DNA of 64,000 nt from Ramlibacter humi (GTDB taxonomy: Bacteria > Pseudomonadota > Gammaproteobacteria > Burkholderiales > Burkholderiaceae_C). Positions 40,003 to 49,812 of the stretch are shown in pieces. The DNA lies in contig NZ_SMLK01000002.1 of assembly GCF_004681975.1 (NCBI RefSeq), forward strand, positions 248,001 through 312,000. The letters are read 5' to 3'. The notes beneath the pieces are model-generated. The model was not told the DNA's origin, did not search any database, and worked only from the letters and a program-made list of their open reading frames with translations. The translations under genes and the position numbers were made by a program. Numbering within the stretch: position 1 is the first letter of the stretch; each line of letters begins with the position of its first letter.

Positions 40003-40407
40003 ATGCCGCTCATCCCGAAAACCCTGGCAGTGCTCCTGGCCGCCGGCTTCGCCGCTTTCGCCGCCCCGGCGCAAGCGGCCAACAACACCGGCCGCAGCGC
40101 CATGCAGTGCGTCGATGCGCGGCGCGAAGGCGGCGACGTCGCCTTCACCAACCGCTGCAACGTGCAGGTCTTCGTGGTGTGGTGCGGCGACATGAAGTAT
40201 TCGAAGAAGCGCTGCGGCGACGGCCCCCAGGGCAACAGCTACTACACCCACTCGACCAACGTGAAGCCCGGCGAGAAGTCTTACGCGCGCGCCATCGGCG
40301 AGTACCGCTACGCGGCCTGCGAAGGCGGCATCGCGTTCGGCAAGGACGAGATCCGCGACCGTCCCGACGGCAGCTTCACCTGCGTGCCTTCGCGCGGCCA
40401 CAACTGA
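40003..40407 (+). CDS. secreted cysteine-containing protein, function unknown
   Basis: A 134-residue protein with a signal peptide (MPLIPKTLAVLLAAGFAAFAAPAQAA) and six cysteines in the mature part (QCVDAR, NRCNVQVF, WCGDMK, KRCGDG, AACEGG and FTCVPS), which probably form disulfides in the periplasm. TAAGAT, about 35 nt upstream, is a good -10. It stands alone between the convergent unknown gene and tRNA-Ser. The family is not recognised. Confidence 0.75.
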   Translation: MPLIPKTLAVLLAAGFAAFAAPAQAANNTGRSAMQCVDARREGGDVAFTNRCNVQVFVVWCGDMKYSKKRCGDGPQGNSYYTHSTNVKPGEKSYARAIGEYRYAACEGGIAFGKDEIRDRPDGSFTCVPSRGHN

Positions 40408-40433
40408 GCCCGCCGTCCTAGAATTCCGCACCC

Positions 40434-40523
40434 GGAGACTTGGGGGAGTGGTTTAACCCAGCGGTCTTGAAAACCGCCGGCGCCTCGCGGCGCCCGTGAG
40501 TTCGAATCTCACAGTCTCCGCCA
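40434..40523 (+). tRNA. tRNA-Ser (UGA anticodon)
   Basis: A 90-nt tRNA with the long class II variable arm. Acceptor GGAGACT pairs with AGTCTCC, discriminator G, encoded CCA. The anticodon stem GCGGT/ACCGC encloses CTTGAAA (anticodon TGA). The variable arm is the GCGCC/GGCGC hairpin and the T-loop is TTCGAAT. Confidence 0.96.
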
Positions 40524-40540
40524 ACCTGGAGGGGCGCGCA

Positions 40541-41119
40541 ATGGCATCGAAATGGGCGGGCCGGGTGTTCGCGATGGTGTGCGTGGCGGCTTCCGCCCAG
40601 GGCGGCTTCAAGCCCGGCGACAAGGTGAAGGTCTGGGTCTCGGCCGACTACTACGACGGCACCGTCGTCCAGGCCGGCAGCGGTGACCACGCCGGCCAGT
40701 ACCTCATCCACTTCGACAAGTTCAGCAACGACCAGTGGGCGCTGGCGCGCAACGTCGCGGCGCGCGCCGGTGGTGGCGGCACAACCACCGCTGCGGCGCC
40801 TGCAACCGCGGGGCCCGATGCGGCCCCACGCGCAGGCGACTACGCGTGCGTGCTCGGCGGCGGTTCCGCGGGCTCGCAGGCCTGGCGGCTGGAGCTGCAG
40901 CCGGGCAAGTACCAGCAGCACAAGCCCGATCTCGCCTCTGGCCAATGGAAGTACGACGCGGCGGGCAAGCGGCTGGAATTCACGAGCGGACCTTATGCGG
41001 GCCGCTGGATCGGCCTGTTCTCGGCCGCGGGTCACCGGCACAAGGTGCTGCTGCGGCCGGCGGACCGGCCCGCCAACGCCAAGCCGGGCTACGCCGACGT
41101 GCTGTGCGGCAACGGCTGA
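40541..41119 (+). CDS. exported protein with Tudor/Agenet-like domain
   Basis: A 192-residue protein with a signal-like N-terminus (MASKWAGRVFAMVCVAASAQ). Residues about 22-65 (FKPGDKVKVWVSADYYDG then YLIHFDKFSNDQW) look like a small SH3-type Tudor/Agenet barrel. An Ala/Thr/Pro linker and a second beta-rich domain with two Cys follow (DYACVLGGGSAGSQAWRLEL ... DVLCGNG). A GGAGGGG ribosome site lies before the ATG at 40541, only 17 nt after the tRNA-Ser CCA, so it may be read from the tRNA promoter. Role unknown. Confidence 0.72.
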   Translation: MASKWAGRVFAMVCVAASAQGGFKPGDKVKVWVSADYYDGTVVQAGSGDHAGQYLIHFDKFSNDQWALARNVAARAGGGGTTTAAAPATAGPDAAPRAGDYACVLGGGSAGSQAWRLELQPGKYQQHKPDLASGQWKYDAAGKRLEFTSGPYAGRWIGLFSAAGHRHKVLLRPADRPANAKPGYADVLCGNG

Positions 41120-41139
41120 AGCCGCGCGCTACGCGGCTT
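41119..41139. terminator. hairpin after the Tudor-like gene
   Basis: The stem AAGCCGCG/CGCGGCTT (41119-41126 with 41132-41139) starts on the last base of the stop codon, with a 5-nt loop. No T-run follows on either strand, so terminator strength is doubtful. Confidence 0.4.
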
Positions 41140-41236
41140 GCAGCAGGCCCTTGCTCGCAGTCTCCGCCATCCCGCTCGGTGCCCGACCGCGACCTTTGGT
41201 GGCTTGCTGCGCGTCCGCAGCGAAATCCCGCGCAGC

Positions 41237-41638
41237 TCAGGTCACGTAATCGCCGCTCGCCTCGGGCTGGAACAGCACGGCGGCGATGAACCCGCGACGC
41301 GGGCCGGCCGGCGTGTCCCATTGCACCTGCGCGCCGGCGCGGCGGCCGATGAGGCTGCTGCCCAAGGGCGACAGCACCGAAATGAATCCGGTGGACGGCT
41401 CCGCGTCCTGCGGGTAGCAGACCGCCAGGACCCGGCGCTTTCGCGTGCCGTCTTCCTCGAACTCGAACTGGCTGTACATCGTGACCACGTCGGGGTCGAT
41501 GCGCGGGCTGGGGACGATTTCGGCGAGATCCAGCACGTCGGCGAAGAGGCCGGGGTCGCGGCCGTCCACCAGCTTGCGCAGGCGGACGAAGTCCAGTTCT
41601 GTGAGTTGCCGGTCGAAGACCTGCGGGGTTGCTTGCAT
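41237..41638 (-). CDS. rnk: Rnk-like regulator, GreA/GreB C-terminal fold
   Basis: A 133-residue protein. The N-terminal helical segment (VFDRQLTELDFVRLRKLVDG) leads to a GreA/GreB-type FKBP-like domain with VTMYSQFEFEEDG, LAVCYPQDAEPSTGFISVLSPLGSSLIGRR (read as two segments) and WDTPAGPRRG. Rnk proteins bind RNA polymerase's secondary channel without cleavage. The CTGGAG site precedes the ATG at 41638. The 240 bp from here to ureG hold no gene. Confidence 0.85.
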   Translation of the reverse strand: MQATPQVFDRQLTELDFVRLRKLVDGRDPGLFADVLDLAEIVPSPRIDPDVVTMYSQFEFEEDGTRKRRVLAVCYPQDAEPSTGFISVLSPLGSSLIGRRAGAQVQWDTPAGPRRGFIAAVLFQPEASGDYVT

Positions 41639-41878
41639 GTTGCGCTCCAGTGATGCGCCGGATGGGCCCGGCGGATCAGGATGGCGCGTCAATGAAAAGC
41701 AAGTGGCCGCCGGGCCGGGAAAAGTGCGGCTGCACGCCGCCAGCCGCGCGAAGGCGCGGACACGAAGCGGCAAGGGGTGAATGGCGACGGCATGGCCGCC
41801 AGTATGCGGCCGCTGCGACCGGCGCGTTGCATTCTGGCAAGGATCACAGGGGCATTGCGCGTCCCCGCGGCGGCAGCG

Positions 41879-42529
41879 TCAGGCGGCGAGCAGCCCCTTG
41901 CGCTCGATGAAGCGCACCACGTCCTGCAGCCCGCTGTTCGTCTTCAGGTTGGTCATGACGTAGGGTTTGTCCTTGCGCATGCGCCTGGTGTCCGCTTCCA
42001 TCACCGCCAGGTCGGCGCCCACGTGCGGCGCCAGGTCGGTCTTGTTGATCACGAACAGGTCGCTCTTGGTGATGCCGGGGCCGCCCTTGCGTGGAATCTT
42101 CTCGCCGGCCGCGACGTCGATGACGTAGATCGTCAGGTCGCTCAGCTCCGGGCTGAAGGTGGCGGCCAGGTTGTCGCCGCCGCTTTCCACGAACACGATG
42201 TCCGCTTCCGGGAACTGCCCCAGCATGCGGTCGATCGCTTCCAGGTTGATCGACGCGTCTTCGCGGATGGCGGTGTGCGGGCAGCCGCCGGTTTCCACGC
42301 CCAGGATGCGCTCGGCCGGCAGCGCGCCGCTGACGGTGAGCAGCCGCTGGTCTTCCTTGGTGTAGATGTCGTTGGTGATGGCCACCAGGTCCCAGCGCTC
42401 GCGCATGGCCTTGCACAGCATCTCCAGCAGGGTGGTCTTGCCCGAGCCGACGGGCCCGCCGATGCCCACGCGCAGGGGCGGCAGTTTCTTGGTGCGATTC
42501 GGGACGTGGTGCAGGGCGGTGGCGGTCAT
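41879..42529 (-). CDS. ureG: urease accessory GTPase UreG
   Basis: A 216-residue SIMIBI GTPase that delivers nickel to apo-urease with UreE, UreF and UreD. P-loop [13 protein letters not shown] is near residue 25, the CPH nickel motif is in [17 protein letters not shown], and base recognition is [12 protein letters not shown]. The ATG at 42529 overlaps the ureF stop by 4 bp. It is the last gene of the ureABCEFG series. Confidence 0.97.
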   Translation of the reverse strand: MTATALHHVPNRTKKLPPLRVGIGGPVGSGKTTLLEMLCKAMRERWDLVAITNDIYTKEDQRLLTVSGALPAERILGVETGGCPHTAIREDASINLEAIDRMLGQFPEADIVFVESGGDNLAATFSPELSDLTIYVIDVAAGEKIPRKGGPGITKSDLFVINKTDLAPHVGADLAVMEADTRRMRKDKPYVMTNLKTNSGLQDVVRFIERKGLLAA

Positions 42530-43200
42530 GATCGGAACAGGCGCGAGTACTGGGTTTCGTGGCGGGCCGAGAGGATGGCCAGCATCGGGGTGAAGGCTTG
42601 CCGCTGCCCGTCATCGAGAGCGCATGCGTGGTCGGCGGCGGCGGGGATGTCGTTCGCCAATCGAAGCAGGATGCGCTGGCCCGCGCCCTGCCCGAGCGGC
42701 ACGGCCTTGATCGCGGCCTGCATCATGTTCTCGGCCCAGCCGAACGCGTACGCCATCGCGACATCGCGCGGCGCGGCTTCCGTCGGTGCGGCGGCGTGCG
42801 CGAAAGCCACGGGGTAGGTCCAGGCTGCGCGCTCGTCCGGCGCGGGCGCCAGCGAGCGCTCCCACTCGCCCATCGAGCGGCCCATCTGCTCCGACTGCAG
42901 CCGCAGTTCCGCCGTCTCGCGCGTGCGGCGCACCCAGGCGTCGAGTTCGCGCACGCGCGCCAGGTCGTCGGTGCGCCAGGCCTGCACGGCGGCGGGCACG
43001 ATGGAGAGATCGGCTTCGGCTTGCGCCAGGTGCAGCTGCTCGACGAGCCAGTCGCCCGCCGTGGCTTCGTCGCGCACCAGGCCCGCATCCACCGCCGCTT
43101 CCAGTCCTTCGGAGTACGAGAACCCGCCGACCGGCAGCGCGGGCGAAGCCAGCCAGATCAGCCGCAGCAGCGCCGCGTCAGTGCGAGTGGCCGTGGTCAT
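42526..43200 (-). CDS. ureF: urease accessory protein UreF
   Basis: A 224-residue all-helical activator that controls UreG GTPase activity. Typical segments are [28 protein letters not shown] and the C-terminal tail [16 protein letters not shown]. The ATG at 43200 lies 23 bp inside the His-codon repeat of ureE. Longer in-frame extensions read only Thr/Arg repeats from the antiphase of that tract and are rejected. It overlaps ureG by 4 bp. Confidence 0.93.
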   Translation of the reverse strand: MTTATRTDAALLRLIWLASPALPVGGFSYSEGLEAAVDAGLVRDEATAGDWLVEQLHLAQAEADLSIVPAAVQAWRTDDLARVRELDAWVRRTRETAELRLQSEQMGRSMGEWERSLAPAPDERAAWTYPVAFAHAAAPTEAAPRDVAMAYAFGWAENMMQAAIKAVPLGQGAGQRILLRLANDIPAAADHACALDDGQRQAFTPMLAILSARHETQYSRLFRS

Positions 43201-43738
43201 GGCCGTGATCGTGATCGTGCGAGTGGTCGTGCGAGTGGTCGTGCGAGTGGTCGTGGCCATGCGCATGCCCGTGCGAAGCGCCCTGCGAACCGTACGCGCC
43301 ACCTTCCGGCTCGAACGGTTCGCTCACCTCGTTCACGATCAGGTGCATGTTGCGCAGCATGTCCGCCAGCACGTGGTCCGGCTCCAGCTTCAGGTGGTCC
43401 GGCTTGAGCTCCAGCGCCACATGGCGGTTGCCCAGGTGATACGCCGCGCGCAGCAGGTCGAACGGCGTGCCGTGTTCGCCGCAGTGCGTGACCTTCAGCA
43501 CCGGTTGCGGCGCGGCCACCACGCGGACGAGCGATCCATCTTCGGCCACCAGCACGTCGCCGCCGCGCACGGCCGTGCCGCGCGGCAGGAACACGCCGAG
43601 CTGCCGGCCCTGCGAATCGGTGGCCTCGAAGCGGCTCTTCTGGCGCACGTCCCAATCGAGCTCGACGGTGGCGGCGCGGCGCACCAGCGCGGGTGCCAGT
43701 CCCTGCCCGGCGGGCAGGCATTTGGATACGGTGATCAT
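43178..43738 (-). CDS. ureE: urease nickel metallochaperone UreE
   Basis: A 186-residue nickel donor. The peptide-binding N-domain is followed by the metal-binding domain, with the family His in [20 protein letters not shown] and [12 protein letters not shown]. The C-terminal tail alternates His with Ser, Asp, Gly or Ala and has 16 His residues after ...QGAS. The ATG at 43738 overlaps the ureC stop by 4 bp. The tail is longer than in many UreE proteins and should buffer several nickel ions. Confidence 0.95.
   Translation of the reverse strand: MITVSKCLPAGQGLAPALVRRAATVELDWDVRQKSRFEATDSQGRQLGVFLPRGTAVRGGDVLVAEDGSLVRVVAAPQPVLKVTHCGEHGTPFDLLRAAYHLGNRHVALELKPDHLKLEPDHVLADMLRNMHLIVNEVSEPFEPEGGAYGSQGASHGHAHGHDHSHDHSHDHSHDHDHGHDHGHSH
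43180..43272. repeat. His-tail microsatellite in ureE
   Basis: A tandem 12-bp unit (CGAGTGGTCGTG, three full copies near 43218-43256, with shorter 6-bp variants around them) encodes the Asp-His-Ser-His tail of UreE and overlaps the ureF start. Copy number could vary by slippage in steps of four residues. Confidence 0.7.
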
Positions 43739-45516
43739 CAGAAGAGGAAGTATCGCTGCGCCATCGGCAGCACGCGCGCCGGCTCGCAGGTCAGCAGCTG
43801 GCCATCGGCGCGCACCGCATAGGTCTGCGGGTCGATCTCCATCTTCGGCACGTGGTCGTTGTGCACGAGGTGGTGCTTGCGCACCTGGCGAATCGACTGC
43901 ACGGCCGACAGCTGCTTGGCCAAGCCGTACTTGCGGCCCACGTCGTTCTGCCGCGCGGCCCTGCTGACGAACGTGAGCGAGCCTTTGGCGATGGCGCCAC
44001 CGAACGAACCGAACATCGGCCGGTAGTGCACCGGCTGAGGCGTGGGGATGGAAGCGTTGGGGTCGCCCATCGCCGCCATCGCGATGCTGCCGCCCTTGAG
44101 GATGAGGAAGGGCTTGATGCCGAAGAACTGCGGCTTCCAGATCACCAGGTCGGCCCACTTGCCCGGTTCGATGCTGCCCACCTCGTGGCTGATGCCGTGC
44201 GCGATGGCGGGGTTGATCGTGTACTTGGCGATGTAGCGCTTCGCCCGATAGTTGTCATTCCTGCTGCTTTCCTGCGCAGCAGGACCGTGCGCTCCCCTCT
44301 CCCTCTGGGAGAGGGGTTGGGGGTGAGGGCCGGGAGCCAGCCACCCCCGCTGCACCTTCATCTTGTGCGCCGTCTGCCACGTGCGCAGGATCACCTCGCC
44401 CACGCGTCCCATCGCCTGCGAGTCGCTGGACATCATGCTGATGGCGCCCAGGTCGTGCAGGATGTCCTCGGCCGCGATGGTTTCCTTGCGGATGCGGCTC
44501 TCGGCGAAAGCCAGGTCTTCGGCGATGGCCGGGTCGAGATGGTGGCAAACCATCAGCATGTCCACGTGTTCGTCCAGCGTGTTCACCGTGTACGGCATCG
44601 TCGGGTTGGTCGACGACGGCAGGAAGTTGGCCTCGCCCACCACGCGCAGGATGTCCGGCGCGTGGCCGCCGCCCGCGCCTTCGGTGTGGAAGGCGCACAG
44701 GCTGCGGCCCCTGGTCGCCGCGATGGTGTTCTCCACGAAGCCCGACTCGTTGAGCGTGTCGCTGTGGATGGCCACTTGCGTGTCGGTCTCGTCCGCCACG
44801 TCCAGGCAGGTGTCGATGGCGCTGGGCGTGGTGCCCCAGTCTTCGTGCAGCTTCAGGCCGATGACGCCGGCGTCGATCTGCTCGCGCAGCGGCGCGTGCT
44901 GGCTGGCGTTGCCTTTGCCCAGGAAGCCCAGGTTCATCGGGAAGGCGTCGGCCGCCTGCAGCATGCGCTGGATGTTCCAGGGCCCCGGCGTGCAGGTGGT
45001 GGCGAAGGTGCCGGTGGCCGGCCCGGTGCCGCCGCCCAGCATGGTGGTGATGCCCGAGGCCAGCGCTTCCTCGATCTGCTGCGGGCAGATGAAGTGGATG
45101 TGGCTGTCGATGCCGCCCGCGGTGACGATGGCGCCTTCGCAGCTGATCACTTCGGTGCCCGGGCCGATGACGATGTCCACGCCCGGTTGCGTGTCGGGGT
45201 TGCCGGCCTTGCCGATGGCGGCGATGCGGCCGTCCTTCAGGCCGATGTCGGCCTTGACGATGCCCCAGTGGTCGACGATCAGCGCGTTGGTCAGCACGCA
45301 GTCGACGGCGCCTTGCGCATTGGTGCGCTGCGACTGCGCCATGCCGTCGCGGATGGTCTTGCCGCCGCCGAACTTCACTTCCTCGCCGTAGCCGCCGGCG
45401 CGCAGCGTGTGGTCGTCCTCGACCTCGATCACCAGGTCGGTGTCGGCCAGGCGCACCCGGTCGCCCGTGGTGGGGCCGAACATCTCCGCGTAGGCCCGGC
45501 GGCCGATGGTTGCCAT
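43738..45516 (-). CDS. ureC: urease alpha subunit, with an in-frame repeat insertion
   Basis: A 592-residue catalytic subunit. The nickel ligands and catalytic residues are present: H139 and H141 (DSHIHF), carbamylated K222 (GLKLHEDWG), H251, H277, flap C324-H325 (MVCHHLD) and D365 ([10 protein letters not shown]). The length is about 20-25 residues above the usual 567-573 because residues about 392-418 ([13 protein letters not shown] then [14 protein letters not shown]) are encoded by a palindromic repeat in the loop after HKMKVQRG. That loop follows the active-site flap but is probably on the surface, so activity may survive. It overlaps ureE by 4 bp, and ureB stops 1 nt upstream. Confidence 0.95.
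   Translation of the reverse strand: MATIGRRAYAEMFGPTTGDRVRLADTDLVIEVEDDHTLRAGGYGEEVKFGGGKTIRDGMAQSQRTNAQGAVDCVLTNALIVDHWGIVKADIGLKDGRIAAIGKAGNPDTQPGVDIVIGPGTEVISCEGAIVTAGGIDSHIHFICPQQIEEALASGITTMLGGGTGPATGTFATTCTPGPWNIQRMLQAADAFPMNLGFLGKGNASQHAPLREQIDAGVIGLKLHEDWGTTPSAIDTCLDVADETDTQVAIHSDTLNESGFVENTIAATRGRSLCAFHTEGAGGGHAPDILRVVGEANFLPSSTNPTMPYTVNTLDEHVDMLMVCHHLDPAIAEDLAFAESRIRKETIAAEDILHDLGAISMMSSDSQAMGRVGEVILRTWQTAHKMKVQRGWLAPGPHPQPLSQRERGAHGPAAQESSRNDNYRAKRYIAKYTINPAIAHGISHEVGSIEPGKWADLVIWKPQFFGIKPFLILKGGSIAMAAMGDPNASIPTPQPVHYRPMFGSFGGAIAKGSLTFVSRAARQNDVGRKYGLAKQLSAVQSIRQVRKHHLVHNDHVPKMEIDPQTYAVRADGQLLTCEPARVLPMAQRYFLF
44294..44330. repeat. REP-like palindrome (family B) inside ureC
   Basis: CCCCTCTCCCTCTGGGAGAG followed by GGGTTGGGGGTGAGGGC. 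The hairpin arm pair CCCTCTCCC/GGGAGAGGG plus the GGTGAGGG tail match the two copies in urtC (54793-54829 and 54848-54883). Here it is read as coding sequence without a stop. Confidence 0.8.
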
Positions 45517-45517
45517 G

Positions 45518-45829
45518 TCAGAGCTTTCCTTGAACCTGCGCGCGGAAGCCGTACACGGCCCGCTCGCCGGCGAAATCCACCAGTTCCACCGTGCGCTGCT
45601 GCCCCGGCTCGAAACGCACCGCGGTGCCCGAAGCGATGTTCAGCCGCATGCCGTGCGCGGCCGCGCGGTCGAAGTCGAGCGCGCCGTTGGTTTCCGCGAA
45701 GTGGTAGTGCGATCCCACCTGGATCGGCCGGTCGGCGGTGTTCTTCACCACCACCGTGAGCGTGCGCCGGCCCGGGTTGAGGACATGATCGCCCTCGCCG
45801 GTGATCAGTTCGCCGGGCACCAGCGCCAT
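45518..45829 (-). CDS. ureB: urease beta subunit
   Basis: A 103-residue structural subunit. Family segments are [66 protein letters not shown] (read as parts) and [15 protein letters not shown] separate ureB and ureA is the usual bacterial three-subunit arrangement. It starts 1 nt after the small gene at 45831-45998. Confidence 0.97.
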   Translation of the reverse strand: MALVPGELITGEGDHVLNPGRRTLTVVVKNTADRPIQVGSHYHFAETNGALDFDRAAAHGMRLNIASGTAVRFEPGQQRTVELVDFAGERAVYGFRAQVQGKL

Positions 45830-45830
45830 C

Positions 45831-45998
45831 TCACTCGCCTCCGCGCGAGAACCACACCACCAGCGCGGCCAGGCCCCCGACCAGCAGCAGGCCGAAGGTG
45901 TCGGTGGCGTGCCAGTGCGGACCCATCAGGCCGTGCCCTTCGTGGGCCAGGGCGGGCAGGGCGGCCAGCGTGGCGGCCGCGGCGATGACTTTGCGCAT
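45831..45998 (-). CDS. small His-containing membrane protein between ureA and ureB
   Basis: A 55-residue protein that fell below usual ORF cut-offs. It begins [18 protein letters not shown], a signal-type hydrophobic segment, followed by a His-rich stretch ([15 protein letters not shown], five His) and a single membrane helix ([17 protein letters not shown]) ending SRGGE. AAGGAG precedes the ATG at 45998, and it stops 1 nt before ureB, so it is translated within the urease operon. The His cluster would sit on the periplasmic side and suggests nickel binding, but that is inference. Similar small genes at this site may exist in other Comamonadaceae. Confidence 0.75.
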   Translation of the reverse strand: MRKVIAAAATLAALPALAHEGHGLMGPHWHATDTFGLLLVGGLAALVVWFSRGGE

Positions 45999-46022
45999 GT
46001 CGGTCTCCTTGGTGGTGGTCGT

Positions 46023-46325
46023 TCAGACGATGGGCTGGTGCACGGTCACGAGCTTGGTGCCGTCGGGAAAGGTGGCTTCCACCTGGATGTCGGGCAGCAT
46101 CTCGGGCACGCCTTCCATCACGTCTTCGCGCGTGAGCACCGCGCGGCCTTCGGACATCAGCTGCGCCACGGTCCTGCCGTCGCGCGCGCCTTCCATCACG
46201 GCCGCGGTGATCAGCGCCACCGCCTCGGGGTAGTTGAGCTTCAGCCCGCGGGCCTTGCGGCGCTCGGCCAGCAGGGCAGCGGTGAAGACCAGCAGCTTGT
46301 CCTTCTCGCGGGGTGTCAGTTCCAT
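46023..46325 (-). CDS. ureA: urease gamma subunit
   Basis: A 100-residue structural subunit with the family start [20 protein letters not shown] and the segments [21 protein letters not shown] and [20 protein letters not shown] (overlapping reads). The ATG at 46325 faces the permease-kinase gene, with fewer than 50 bp between starts, so the two promoters must overlap. It is the first gene of the minus-strand urease operon; ureD is not adjacent. Confidence 0.97.
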   Translation of the reverse strand: MELTPREKDKLLVFTAALLAERRKARGLKLNYPEAVALITAAVMEGARDGRTVAQLMSEGRAVLTREDVMEGVPEMLPDIQVEATFPDGTKLVTVHQPIV

Positions 46326-46368
46326 GGTGCGGACCATGTTAGTGCAAGGGCCGTGCCCGGCACGGAAG

Positions 46369-49300
46369 ATGCACTGGTCCGGTGTGAGCGAGGTCATCCC
46401 CATCCTGCCGGCCGATCCGCCCCAGCGGGTGGTGAAGGTGCGCCGCGACTACAACGCCTGGGTCGCGCGCGAAACCATGGAAGACTACGCGCTGCGCTAC
46501 ACGCCGCAGCGCTTTCGCAAGTGGTCGCCTTTCCGCGTCGCCAACACCGCTTTCGGCGCGGCCTCGTTCCTGATCCTGGAAGCGGTGGGGGCCACGCTGC
46601 TGGTGCAGTACGGCTTCCTCAACGCGTTCTGGGCCATCGTCGCCACCGGCCTGGTCATCTTCCTGGCCGGCCTGCCCGTCAGCATCTACGCGGCGCGCCA
46701 CGGCGTGGACATGGACCTGCTCACGCGCGGCGCCGGCTTCGGCTACATCGGCTCCACCATCACCTCGCTGATCTACGCGTCGTTCACCTTCATCTTCTTC
46801 GCGCTGGAAGCGGCGGTGATGGCGTACGCGCTGGAACTGGCGCTGAACATCCCGCCCACCTGGGGTTACCTGATCTGCGCGCTGGTGGTCATTCCGCTGG
46901 TCACGCACGGCGTGTCCGCCATCAGCCGGCTGCAGGCGTGGACGCAACCGGTGTGGCTGGTGATGCTGGTCGTGCCCTTCGTTTACGTGCTCGCGCGCGA
47001 TCCTGGTGCGTTCTCCGGTGTCGTGCACTACGCGGGTGAAAAGAGCGGCACCGCAGGGTTCGACCTGCACGGTTTCGGTGCGGCGTTGACCGTGGGCGTG
47101 GCGCTCATCACGCAGATGGGCGAGCAGGCCGACTACCTGCGCTTCATGCCGCCGCCGCAACCTGGCCGCCGCGCGGTGTGGTGGGTGGGCGTGCTGGCCG
47201 GCGGTCCGGGGTGGGTGGGGCTGGGCGTGGTGAAGATGCTGGGCGGCGCGCTGCTCGCTTGGCTGGCCATCAGCCACATGGTGCCGGCCGACCGCGCGGT
47301 GGACCCGAACCAGATGTACCTGGCGGCCTACGAGTACGTGTTCCCGAAGTTCGGCTGGGCGGTGGCGGCCACCGCGGTGTTCGTCGTCATCTCGCAGCTG
47401 AAGATCAACGTCACCAACGCGTACGCGGGTTCGCTGGCGTGGTCCAACTTCTTCTCGCGCGTCACCCACAGCCACCCGGGCCGCGTGGTGTGGGTGGTGT
47501 TCAACACGCTCATCGCCTTCATGCTGATGGAGATGAACGTGTTCCAGGCGCTGGGCGACGTGCTGGGGCTGTACTCCAACATCGCCATCGCCTGGATCAT
47601 GGCGGTGGTGGCCGACCTGGTGGTGAACAAGCCCCTGGGCCTGTCGCCCAGGGGCATCGAGTTCAAGCGCGCCTACCTGTACGACGTGAACCCGGTGGGC
47701 GTGGGTTCGATGGCGCTGGCATCCGTGCTATCCATCGCCGCTTACCTGGGCGCTTTCGGCGCGACGGCGCAGGCGTTTTCCGCGCTGGTGGCGATGGGTG
47801 TCGCGTTCATCGCCACGCCGGCCATCGCGTGGCTCACCAAAGGCCGCTACTACCTCGCGCGGCCGCAGGAGCCGGGGCCGGAAGCGTCCGGCGCGCTGCG
47901 CCGCTGCGTGGTGTGCGAGCAGGAGTACGAAGCGCCCGACATGGCGCACTGCCCCGCGTACCAAGGCCACATCTGTTCGCTGTGCTGCACGCTGGACGCG
48001 CGCTGCGGCGATGCGTGCAAGCCGCAGGCGCGCCTGGCCACGCAGTGGTCATCCGCGCTGCGCGCCGTGCTGCCCCAACGCATCTGGCCTTACCTGGACA
48101 CGGGCCTCGGCCACTTCCTGCTGCTGATGTCGGTGGTGGTGCCGCTGCTCGCCGCGGTGTTCGCACTGCTGTACCACCAGGAACTGCGCGCGCTGGATGC
48201 GATGGCGGATGCGCCCGCACGCATCGCGCGGGACGCGTTGCGCGCGGGTTTCCTGAAGGCCTACTTCGCGCTGCTGGTGGTGGCCGGCATCGTCTGCTGG
48301 TGGCTGGTGCTGGCGCACAAGAGCCGGCAGGTGGCGCAGGAAGAATCCAACCGCCAGACCCACCTGCTGATGCACGAGATCGAGTCGCACCGGCAGACCG
48401 ACCAGGCGCTGCAGGAAGCCAAGCGGTCCGCCGAACAGGCCAACCAGGCCAAGAGCCGCTACATCAGCGCCATCAGCCACGAGCTGCGCACGCCGCTGAA
48501 CTCCATCCTGGGCTACGCGCAACTGATGGGCGAAGACGCCACGCTGCCGCCGCACCGCAAGCAGGCCGTCAACGTCATCCGGCGCGGCGGCGAGCACCTG
48601 CTGTCGCTGATCGAAGGCACGCTGGACATCGCGCGCATCGAGGCGGGCAAGCTCACGCTCAACCTGAAACCCATGCAGTTCGCCGACTGCGTGCACGAGA
48701 TGGCCGGCCTGTTCGAGCTGCAGGCCGCGGGCAAGGGCCTGGGCTTCCGCTTCGACGTGGAAGGCATCATCCCCGACACCGTGCGCGCGGACGAAAAGCG
48801 CGTGCGGCAGATCCTGATCAACCTGCTGGGCAACGCCGTGAAGTTCACCGCGGAAGGCCGCGTGACGCTGCGGGTGCGCTACGCGCGCGAGATGGCGCAC
48901 CTGGAAGTGGCGGACACCGGGCCCGGCATGTCGCCGCAGGAGATCGCGCAGGTGTTCGAGCCGTTCGCGCGCGGCGAAGGCGCCACGCAAGCCGCGCCCG
49001 GCGCCGGCCTGGGCCTGACCATCGCCAAGATGCTCACCAACCTGATGGGCGGTGAGCTGTCCGTGCGGAGCGAACCGGGCGCGGGCTCTGCTTTCCGCGT
49101 GCGCCTGTTCCTGCCGCAGGTGCACGCGCCGCGCGCCGCGGCGCAACCGCTGCGCCCGCGCGGCTACGCAGGCGCGCGCCGCCGCCTGCTGGTGGTGGAC
49201 AACGAAGAGCCCGACCGCGAACTGCTGGTGCAGCTGTTGCAGCCGCTGGGCTTCGAGCTGCGCACCGCCGCCAGCGGCCACGACGCGCTCGACCTGCTGG

Positions 49301-49812
49301 CCGCCGGCTGCGACCCCGACGCGATGCTGGTGGACCTGGCCATGCCCGGCATCGACGGCTGGGAAACGCTGCGCCGCGCACAGCGCCTGCCGGGGTTCCG
49401 TGCGCGCGCGGCCATCGTGTCCGCCAACGCCTTCGACAAGGGCCTGGACAACGGCGTCGGCGTGCGGCCGGAAGACTTCATCGTCAAGCCGGTGCGGCAT
49501 GCGGAGCTGCTGGATTGGCTGCAGCGGGCATTGGGACTCACGTGGACTTTCGGGGATCAGCCCATGCCGGCACCAGCGCCGGCACCCGCCGCTGCTCCGC
49601 TCTCCCGACCGGACGACGCTTCGCTCGCCGCGCTGGCGCAGCTGGTGCAGCTGGGCTACCCGCGCGGCGTGCTGAACAAGCTGGACGAGATCGAGGCGGC
49701 GCAGCCGCAGGCCGCCGCTTTCTGCCAGGCTGCGCGCCAGCTGGCGCAGGCCTTCCAGTTCGAGGCACTGGGCCGCCAGCTCGCCGCGGCGGGCGGGGAG
49801 GCGCTGCCATGA
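46369..49812 (+). CDS. NCS1-type permease fused to hybrid sensor histidine kinase
   Basis: A 1147-residue fusion. Residues about 30-500 form an NCS1-family (cytosine/purine/uracil/allantoin) symporter with about 12 membrane segments ([40 protein letters not shown] and [18 protein letters not shown]). A Cys-rich block at 513-550 ([33 protein letters not shown]) follows, then two more membrane segments (about 580-645). HisKA has H704 ([13 protein letters not shown]). The HATPase boxes are [18 protein letters not shown] and [12 protein letters not shown]. The receiver has D989 ([12 protein letters not shown]), and a helical tail of about 100 residues ends the protein. ATG 46369 or GTG 46384 could start it; neither has a strong ribosome site. 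It overlaps the LuxR gene (ATGA) and is divergent from ureA. It probably senses a transported nitrogen compound, as in SLC5-kinase fusions such as CbrA. The ligand is unknown. Confidence 0.88.
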   Translation: MHWSGVSEVIPILPADPPQRVVKVRRDYNAWVARETMEDYALRYTPQRFRKWSPFRVANTAFGAASFLILEAVGATLLVQYGFLNAFWAIVATGLVIFLAGLPVSIYAARHGVDMDLLTRGAGFGYIGSTITSLIYASFTFIFFALEAAVMAYALELALNIPPTWGYLICALVVIPLVTHGVSAISRLQAWTQPVWLVMLVVPFVYVLARDPGAFSGVVHYAGEKSGTAGFDLHGFGAALTVGVALITQMGEQADYLRFMPPPQPGRRAVWWVGVLAGGPGWVGLGVVKMLGGALLAWLAISHMVPADRAVDPNQMYLAAYEYVFPKFGWAVAATAVFVVISQLKINVTNAYAGSLAWSNFFSRVTHSHPGRVVWVVFNTLIAFMLMEMNVFQALGDVLGLYSNIAIAWIMAVVADLVVNKPLGLSPRGIEFKRAYLYDVNPVGVGSMALASVLSIAAYLGAFGATAQAFSALVAMGVAFIATPAIAWLTKGRYYLARPQEPGPEASGALRRCVVCEQEYEAPDMAHCPAYQGHICSLCCTLDARCGDACKPQARLATQWSSALRAVLPQRIWPYLDTGLGHFLLLMSVVVPLLAAVFALLYHQELRALDAMADAPARIARDALRAGFLKAYFALLVVAGIVCWWLVLAHKSRQVAQEESNRQTHLLMHEIESHRQTDQALQEAKRSAEQANQAKSRYISAISHELRTPLNSILGYAQLMGEDATLPPHRKQAVNVIRRGGEHLLSLIEGTLDIARIEAGKLTLNLKPMQFADCVHEMAGLFELQAAGKGLGFRFDVEGIIPDTVRADEKRVRQILINLLGNAVKFTAEGRVTLRVRYAREMAHLEVADTGPGMSPQEIAQVFEPFARGEGATQAAPGAGLGLTIAKMLTNLMGGELSVRSEPGAGSAFRVRLFLPQVHAPRAAAQPLRPRGYAGARRRLLVVDNEEPDRELLVQLLQPLGFELRTAASGHDALDLLAAGCDPDAMLVDLAMPGIDGWETLRRAQRLPGFRARAAIVSANAFDKGLDNGVGVRPEDFIVKPVRHAELLDWLQRALGLTWTFGDQPMPAPAPAPAAAPLSRPDDASLAALAQLVQLGYPRGVLNKLDEIEAAQPQAAAFCQAARQLAQAFQFEALGRQLAAAGGEALP

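Noticed and set aside
41629-41910. Plus-strand frame of 93 codons between rnk and ureG
   Set aside because: It overlaps both genes in antisense, has Arg-rich shadow composition and no ribosome site.
43180-43272. CRISPR-like tandem repeat
   Set aside because: The units are 6-12 bp without spacers and encode the UreE His tail.
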